From NCBI RefSeq assembly GCF_042731755.1, contig NZ_JBHWLR010000010.1, positions 1-64,000 of the forward strand: DNA of 64,000 nucleotides. Direction: 5' to 3'. The DNA is from Promicromonospora sp042731755 (GTDB lineage: Bacteria > Actinomycetota > Actinomycetes > Actinomycetales > Cellulomonadaceae). The notes under the pieces were generated by a model that was given only the letters and a program-made list of their open reading frames with translations, had not been told where the DNA came from and did not search any database. Below, piece after piece: positions 58,854 through 64,000 of this stretch (the first letter of the stretch is position 1; each line of letters starts with the position of its first letter). Both the position numbers and the translations under genes were made by a program.

Positions 58854-60323
58854 GTGAGCGAGCCCATTCCCGAGCCCGAGCTGCGCGTCCGAGACCACGC
58901 CGGGGGGTGGCGGCCGGTCCGGGAGCTTGATCCGGCCGAGGCGCCGTGCCGACGTGACGTGCGGCTGGCGCCGACCCGCTATGTAGCGGACCGGCTGATC
59001 GTGCGAGGCACGGTCGGTGAGGGTGATGAAGTGCTGGCGCTGCTTCGAGAGCAGTCCGAAGCACGGGGTCTGGTCCTGGTGGAGGAGGAGCTCGATCTGG
59101 CGCCCATGCGGCGTGAGGTGCCACGACGTGGCATCGCCGTACACCTGACCCAGCCCGATGGGGACGCCGCGGATGTCTGGGACCTGCTCGATGATCTCGC
59201 GGACCGCGCGGACATCGAGACGAGCAGGCGGATCGGCCTGGACCACGTCCTGACAGGTCATCGTCCGAAGCCTGGCCTGGCAGTCCTTGGCGACAGAGAG
59301 CCGTCCCATCAGGTAGGGCCCGCACCGGTTCGTGCGCTTGGGGCCGGTTCCGCACCCTGGCTGTCAGATGACGGTGTCTCACGACCGGTCGTGGCCGTCG
59401 TGGACACGGGCATCGGGACGCACCCTTGGTTCAACGGATCGCACGTGATCATCCGAGACGCCGAGGTCGACGGTCGCCCGATCGGGACGTTCACCGAAGA
59501 TGAACCGGTTACGGGACACGAGCCGGAGACCGAACTCCCACCGTATCTGGGGCACGGGACGTTCATCGCGGGTGTCGTGCACCAGGTGTGTGCCGACGCC
59601 GCGATCCTCCCGGTACGGGTGATGTCCACTGACGGCAGCGTTCGTGAGTGGGACCTGGCGCGCTCACTGGAGCGGCTCCTCGAGTATCACCTGCGCGGTG
59701 TTGCCGGCATCGACGGTTATGCCCCGGTGGACGTCGTCGTACTGGCGCTGGGCTTTCATCCGGAGCTGCTTGAAGACGATGACTACGAGGGCGTGCTCCG
59801 TGGCGTCTTGCGTGACCTGCGCCGTGAAGGCGTGATCGTTGTCGTCTCCGCAGGCAATGACGGTCGCGAACAGCCAGTCTTCCCAGCCGCCTGGGCGCCA
59901 CACGTGCGTCGTGTGGAGAATCGGGCAGAGCCCCTGGACGACAACGACCTTCGTGCGGACTACACACCGCTCTTGGTTGTCACAGCGGCCAACCCGAACG
60001 GTACGCTTGCGAGCTTCGCGAACGACGGCCCGTGGGTCACGGCTGTGCGGCCCGGTACCAATGTGCACAGCACAATGCCGACGACTGCCGACGGAGCGCT
60101 GCTGCCGACGAATCTCGGTGATGGCGGTCGTGAGTCCGTGGACCCCGATGACTTCACGGGTGGATTCGCGACCTGGAGCGGAACGTCATTCGCAGCGCCT
60201 GTTCTTGCGGGCGAACTCGCGAAAGCACTTGTGAGTGAAAGGATCGCTGGACCGTCGGGCGAGAGAGTCGCGGCGGCCTGGCGGGCAGTGGCGAATGCAA
60301 CGGGGCTGCCGATTCCGGTCTGA
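58854..60323 (+). CDS. Cytoplasmic S8-family (subtilisin-fold) serine protease
   Basis: A 489-residue protein with an intact S8 triad: D183 in VVDTGIGTHP, H233 in GHGTFIAGV and S445 in WSGTSFAAPV. No signal peptide, membrane helix or typical propeptide is present; the N-terminal ~170 residues form an unrecognised domain. It differs from secreted subtilisins and from membrane-anchored mycosins. Third-base composition is less GC-rich than the neighbours. It follows the sigma factor pair by 93 bases and precedes the TPR-CHAT gene by 12 bases. Confidence 0.87.
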   Translation: MSEPIPEPELRVRDHAGGWRPVRELDPAEAPCRRDVRLAPTRYVADRLIVRGTVGEGDEVLALLREQSEARGLVLVEEELDLAPMRREVPRRGIAVHLTQPDGDAADVWDLLDDLADRADIETSRRIGLDHVLTGHRPKPGLAVLGDREPSHQVGPAPVRALGAGSAPWLSDDGVSRPVVAVVDTGIGTHPWFNGSHVIIRDAEVDGRPIGTFTEDEPVTGHEPETELPPYLGHGTFIAGVVHQVCADAAILPVRVMSTDGSVREWDLARSLERLLEYHLRGVAGIDGYAPVDVVVLALGFHPELLEDDDYEGVLRGVLRDLRREGVIVVVSAGNDGREQPVFPAAWAPHVRRVENRAEPLDDNDLRADYTPLLVVTAANPNGTLASFANDGPWVTAVRPGTNVHSTMPTTADGALLPTNLGDGGRESVDPDDFTGGFATWSGTSFAAPVLAGELAKALVSERIAGPSGERVAAAWRAVANATGLPIPV

Positions 60324-60335
60324 TGACGCGATGGG

Positions 60336-62951
60336 GTGACTGTGGTGGCGATCGGCTCGCAGGAGGGCTCGACGCGGCTGTTCGAGCGATTGAACGCCGC
60401 ACGTGACCTCAATGCGCGAGCCCAATGGTCGTCATCACAGTCAGAATTGCGCGGGCTGATTGCCGAACTGCATGAGACGGATCCTGGCACGTACGGTCCA
60501 AACGGCAAGGCGCTGTGGGCCGAGCTCATGGTGCGTGCGCATGTTGGGCTTTCAAATCCTGTGCATGCGCTGACCGGGTCGCTCGGTAGGGCGTTGGTGC
60601 ACTGTGATGACGCCGAGCGCATTGCCCGTGACTCCGGTGACATGGCGATGGTGAGACTGGTGGACGGTCAACGTGGCGTCCTCTGTTCCCGTTCGGGACA
60701 GTCGGGCAGAGCACTCGTGAACCTCACTTTGGCGCTTCAGACGCCTGGTCTCACTGATCGCAGGGATCTCGCGACCGTGTATCTGAACCGGGGGAGCGTG
60801 CACAGTGAACTCGGGAGCTTCGATGAAGCGCTGCGGGACTACGAGACTGCGCACGAGCATGCTGTGGCCCTCGGCAATCCACGAATCGTCTCCTGGGCCC
60901 TCCAAGGCATCGGTTATGCGCGATACACGCTCGGCAACCTCCCGAGTGCTCTTGCGTCGATGGAACAGGCGGTTGCGGCTGCTCCGGACTGGGACGACGG
61001 AGTTCCCGAACTCGGCCGTGCGGAGGTGCTCTTCGAGAGCGGTCTGCTCGCCGACGCGGAACAGCTCCTCGCGGATGCCGCCGAACGACTCGCCCGTGCC
61101 ACGTTGCGGCTTGAACACGCCGAGGCGGAATGGTTCAGGGCGAGGGCCTTGATGGGCCTCCTGCGTTTCGACGACGCGCGTGCTCAGGCAGCACAGGCCC
61201 GTCGCCGGTTCGAGCGTGGTGGGCAACGGTCGATGGCCGCCCTCGCGAGGGTACTTGAGCTCGAGGCGTCGCTCAGCGAGGCAGTGCGGTCCCCCGGCGG
61301 ACCGTCACGCGGAGTGGCCCGCCGTGGGGCCCGAGGAGCGATGAACGTGGCCGCAGCCGGCGACGAGGCCGGCCCCACGCTCGGCTACCACCCGGGACAT
61401 GCAGCCCGGCTGGTCGCCGCCCGCTGGTTCGTCCTGGCGGGCGACCTCGACGCGGCCCGGAACGTGCTCACAGACCTTCCCCGCGGCATGGTCAGCGCCC
61501 CGCTCACCATGCGGATCCAGCACTACACGGTTCAGGCAGAGCTCGCGTTCGCGACCGATGACCGAGCCAGAGGTATGCGAGCCGTACGGACGGGGCTGGG
61601 GCTGCTCGCCGACCATCGCAGCAGGCTCGGTTCGGTCGAGTCGGTCACGGCCGCCGCAGCACACGGCGTCGACCTGACCCACCTGGACGTCGAAGCGGCA
61701 GTGCGCACCGGGAGATCCGCTGCCCTGTTCGACGCCCTGGAACGCGGCCGCTCCACGTTCGCCGGCACGGGCCGGGTCACCCCACCTGACGATCCCGAGG
61801 CGGCGGCCCTGCTGACCGAGGCGCGTGGATTGCTGGCCAGGGCGCGGGAGCTCGGCGCGGGGGAGTCGAGGGAGCGTGAACGGCTCACCCGCAGAGCGAG
61901 CCGCATTCAGGGCGAGGTGCGGGAACGCTCCTGGCGGCACGCCGGCAACGCGGGCGCCGTGCAGCGTCCGGTCACCGCTCGCGAGGTGCGCGGCACTTTG
62001 GCAGCGGGTAGCAAGGGATCCGTCGTGGCGAGCTTCCTCGTCATCGCCGACGTCCTGCGCTGCGTCCGCGTCGACGCCGCCGGCGTCACCACCGTCGACA
62101 TCGGCCCGGCCGACGACGTGATCGAGCGGGTCCGCCGCCTCTCCGCCGACTTCGCCATGGCCGCCAACGACCTGATCCCGACACCCCTGCGCGCCGCGGC
62201 GACGGCGTCGCTGGCGCGCAACCTCAAGGCCCTCGACACCGTCCTGCTCGCCCCGCTGCACGCCGACGGCGACCTCTACGTGGTCGCCCGGGAACCGCTG
62301 CTCAGCGTGCCGTGGGCAGCACTCCCGTCCCGGGGCGGGCTGCGTACCTCGGTGAACTCGTACGTCGCGCGCGGCCGCACCCACGCCCGGCCCACCGGCG
62401 AGCGCAGGCTGCTCGCCGCGGCCGGCCCCGGCGTCCGGCACGGTGCGACCGAGGCCCGCGCCGTCGGCGAGCAGTGGCCCGGCGCTACCGTGCTGACCGG
62501 CAAGGACGCCGTGACCGAGCGGGTCCGCACCGCCCTCGCCACCCACGACGTCGTGCACCTGGCCACCCACGGCCAGCACGACGCCGACAACCCCCTCTTC
62601 GCGAGCATCGACCTCGCCGACGGCCCCCTGTTCGCCCACGAGCTCGACGGCACACCGCTGCCCGGCTCCGTGGTGATCCTGTCGTCGTGCGAGGTGGGCG
62701 GTTCGACCCAGGTGCTCGGCGGCGAGCTCCTGGGGCTCACGTCGGTGCTCCTGCGCCTGGGCGCGCGCGCCGTCATCGCGTCCGTCGCCAAGCTCTCCGA
62801 CGAGCTCGCCGCCCGCGTCATGCCCCGCCTGCACGCCCACCTGCGCGAGACCGACGACCCGGAGGCGGCGCTCGCGGCCGCGCTCCGCGACGTGGCCGAG
62901 CCGGTGCCGCTCGTCTGCTTCAGCTCGGTCGAAGGACTTGCCGCGGGCTGA
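60336..62951 (+). CDS. TPR-CHAT caspase-like protease
   Basis: An 871-residue protein. The N-terminal ~330 residues are tetratricopeptide-like helical repeats (ATVYLNRGSVHSELGSFDEA, ARYTLGNLPSALASME). The C-terminal CHAT domain starts near residue 560; the caspase-type dyad is H745 in HLATHGQHD and C785 in ILSSCEVGGS. CHAT proteases are caspase-like enzymes known from separase-like, gasdermin-linked and CRISPR-associated (Csx29) systems. The start is one of three GTG codons (60336, 60342, 60345). Composition shifts from moderate to very high GC at about 61.3 kb inside the gene. Confidence 0.88.
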   Translation: MTVVAIGSQEGSTRLFERLNAARDLNARAQWSSSQSELRGLIAELHETDPGTYGPNGKALWAELMVRAHVGLSNPVHALTGSLGRALVHCDDAERIARDSGDMAMVRLVDGQRGVLCSRSGQSGRALVNLTLALQTPGLTDRRDLATVYLNRGSVHSELGSFDEALRDYETAHEHAVALGNPRIVSWALQGIGYARYTLGNLPSALASMEQAVAAAPDWDDGVPELGRAEVLFESGLLADAEQLLADAAERLARATLRLEHAEAEWFRARALMGLLRFDDARAQAAQARRRFERGGQRSMAALARVLELEASLSEAVRSPGGPSRGVARRGARGAMNVAAAGDEAGPTLGYHPGHAARLVAARWFVLAGDLDAARNVLTDLPRGMVSAPLTMRIQHYTVQAELAFATDDRARGMRAVRTGLGLLADHRSRLGSVESVTAAAAHGVDLTHLDVEAAVRTGRSAALFDALERGRSTFAGTGRVTPPDDPEAAALLTEARGLLARARELGAGESRERERLTRRASRIQGEVRERSWRHAGNAGAVQRPVTAREVRGTLAAGSKGSVVASFLVIADVLRCVRVDAAGVTTVDIGPADDVIERVRRLSADFAMAANDLIPTPLRAAATASLARNLKALDTVLLAPLHADGDLYVVAREPLLSVPWAALPSRGGLRTSVNSYVARGRTHARPTGERRLLAAAGPGVRHGATEARAVGEQWPGATVLTGKDAVTERVRTALATHDVVHLATHGQHDADNPLFASIDLADGPLFAHELDGTPLPGSVVILSSCEVGGSTQVLGGELLGLTSVLLRLGARAVIASVAKLSDELAARVMPRLHAHLRETDDPEAALAAALRDVAEPVPLVCFSSVEGLAAG

Positions 62952-63081
62952 TCGCCTTGGTCTCGTCCCGCCCGAACCCCTGACCTGCGCGGTTGCCCCG
63001 GGCGATGACAGGCCGCCCCGTGCCCCGCTATCGTGGCCCGCCCGGCGCCCCCGTGGGGCCCGGAGAGGCGAGGGGGCAGGT

Positions 63082-64000
63082 ATGTGGCCGGAACTGGAGG
63101 CGGAGCTGATGGCCGCGCGGGAGCTCAGCTCCCGGTCGCGACCGGGCGACGCCCTGCTGCGGTTCCGGGACGTGCTCGACCGGCTCCGGGTCGTGGACCT
63201 CGGCGAACTCAGCGCAACGGACCGTGAGCGCTGGGCCGAGGGCATGGTCCGTTCCCTGGCGGGGGAGGCCGTCGCGGTCCACGCCGTCGAGGACACGCTG
63301 GACAAGCCGCTCGCCCTCCTGGGCGACGCCGACGCCCGCGCCGATGCCGCTCCGCCGCGAGTCCGCAGGCGGCTCGCCGCCGTCGTCGACGGGAACCGCG
63401 GCCTGCTGCTGCAGCGCTCCGGCCGGCTCACCGACGCCGTCGCGGCCTTCGACCGGGTGCTCGCGGTCGCGGACCAGCTCACCCCGCGCGACTACGCCAC
63501 GGCACTGCTCAACCGGGGCGCGGCCGCCATCGAGCTCGGCCGGCTGGACGCGGCGCTCGCCGACTTCGACGCCTGCCACGAGGCCGCAGGGCTGGCAGAC
63601 CTGCCCGGGATCGCATCCCTCGCCCTGCACAACACGGGCTTCGTGCGGTACGCGCTCGGCGACCTGCCGGGCGCGCTGCAGGCCATGGCCGCGGCGCGCG
63701 CCGTGGACCCGGAACGCTCCGACGGCGTGCTCGACATCGGCCGCGGCGCCGTCCTCTACGAGGCCGGGCTGCTCGAGGACGCCGAGCAGGTCCTCACCCA
63801 GGCCATCTCCCGGATGGTGGTGCCGGGCCGCGCGCACCACCGCGCCGAGGCGGAGTACTTCCGCGCGCGCTGCCTCATGGCGCTGCACCGGTGGGACGAG
63901 GCGCAGGCCGCGGCGGCCTTCGCCCGGCGTTACTACGCCGGCGTCGGCCACCCGCAGCGCGCCGCCGTCGCGCGCGTCGCCGAGCTGGAGGCGATCCTCC
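63082..64000 (+). CDS. TPR protein, paralogue of the preceding TPR-CHAT protein (3' end outside window)
   Basis: The frame is open from ATG 63082 (GGGGGCAGG upstream) to the window edge, giving at least 306 residues. It aligns with the TPR half of the previous gene: LLNRGAAAIELGRLDAALAD, GFVRYALGDLPGALQAM and AEAEYFRARCLMAL correspond to LNRGSVHSELGSFDEALRD, GYARYTLGNLPSALASM and AEAEWFRARALMGL. It is very GC-rich. The unseen C-terminus may carry a second CHAT domain (inference). Confidence 0.85.
   Translation, partial: MWPELEAELMAARELSSRSRPGDALLRFRDVLDRLRVVDLGELSATDRERWAEGMVRSLAGEAVAVHAVEDTLDKPLALLGDADARADAAPPRVRRRLAAVVDGNRGLLLQRSGRLTDAVAAFDRVLAVADQLTPRDYATALLNRGAAAIELGRLDAALADFDACHEAAGLADLPGIASLALHNTGFVRYALGDLPGALQAMAAARAVDPERSDGVLDIGRGAVLYEAGLLEDAEQVLTQAISRMVVPGRAHHRAEAEYFRARCLMALHRWDEAQAAAAFARRYYAGVGHPQRAAVARVAELEAIL

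Noticed and set aside
58854..60323. S8 protease as a mycosin (MycP) of the type VII system
   Set aside because: It has no signal peptide or C-terminal membrane helix and lies 37 kb from the secretion genes in a different operon context.

Overview
The window is a high-GC actinobacterial chromosome segment. The gene order tRNA-Thr / tRNA-Met / rpmG / two MaoC-type dehydratases / (insertion) / murB / (insertion) / tRNA-Trp / secE / nusG / rplK / rplA is typical of Actinomycetota. The very high GC, the frequent GTG starts and the accessory content (large Ig/FN3 surface protein, FHA-rich type VII-like secretion cluster) point to Micrococcales, perhaps Promicromonosporaceae or Cellulomonadaceae; that family-level placement is inference. 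Two 10-N scaffold gaps (40053-40062 and 50078-50087) show this is a draft assembly, and the sequence beside both gaps looks unreliable.

Region 1 (1-24.7 kb) is one coherent block, all on the + strand. It starts with the end of a large Ig-like/fibronectin-III protein. A tightly coupled run follows: MoxR ATPase, DUF58 protein, transglutaminase-fold membrane protein without its catalytic Cys, RDD/FHA protein, PP2C phosphatase, FHA protein and Ser/Thr kinase. An FHA-like regulator, a 1491-residue EssC-like FtsK/SpoIIIE ATPase, a WXG100 protein, a second WXG-type protein with a long Gly/Ala/Glu-rich tail, LpqN/DcrB-like proteins and small membrane proteins complete it. It reads as a minimal type VII-like secretion system controlled by reversible threonine phosphorylation (kinase, phosphatase, several FHA readers). 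No EccB, EccD, EccE or mycosin is present.

Region 2 (24.8-35.7 kb) holds ordinary genes and regulator pairs: ferredoxin-NADP reductase, HtpX protease, YajQ, a MerR regulator, a divergent TetR/MFS pair with palindromic operator candidates, a HAD phosphatase convergent with a PfkB kinase, and an ECF41-type sigma factor divergent from a carboxymuconolactone decarboxylase-family gene. Two exact copies of the published ECF41 promoter motif face each other in that gap. A RarD-like permease closes the region.

Region 3 (35.8-57.4 kb) is the conserved tRNA/ribosomal neighbourhood, with cell-wall and signalling genes inserted: a secreted amidase, a secreted C39-like protease, a LacI/MFS pair, murB, an L,D-transpeptidase lipoprotein, adenosine deaminase, an unusual Ser/Thr kinase, and a two-component system with an ABC-2 exporter.

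Region 4 (57.6 kb to the end) is the most interesting accessory locus. An ECF sigma factor overlaps a small partner protein; then come a cytoplasmic S8 (subtilisin-fold) protease, a TPR-CHAT caspase-like protein, and a second TPR protein that is a clear paralogue of the first and runs off the window. The protease gene and the first third of the TPR-CHAT gene are visibly less GC-rich than the rest. I propose this as a candidate two-protease, sigma-factor-linked stress or conflict module.

Many transcription units end in unusually long, near-perfect intergenic hairpins (stems of 13 to 26 bp), mostly without U-tracts.
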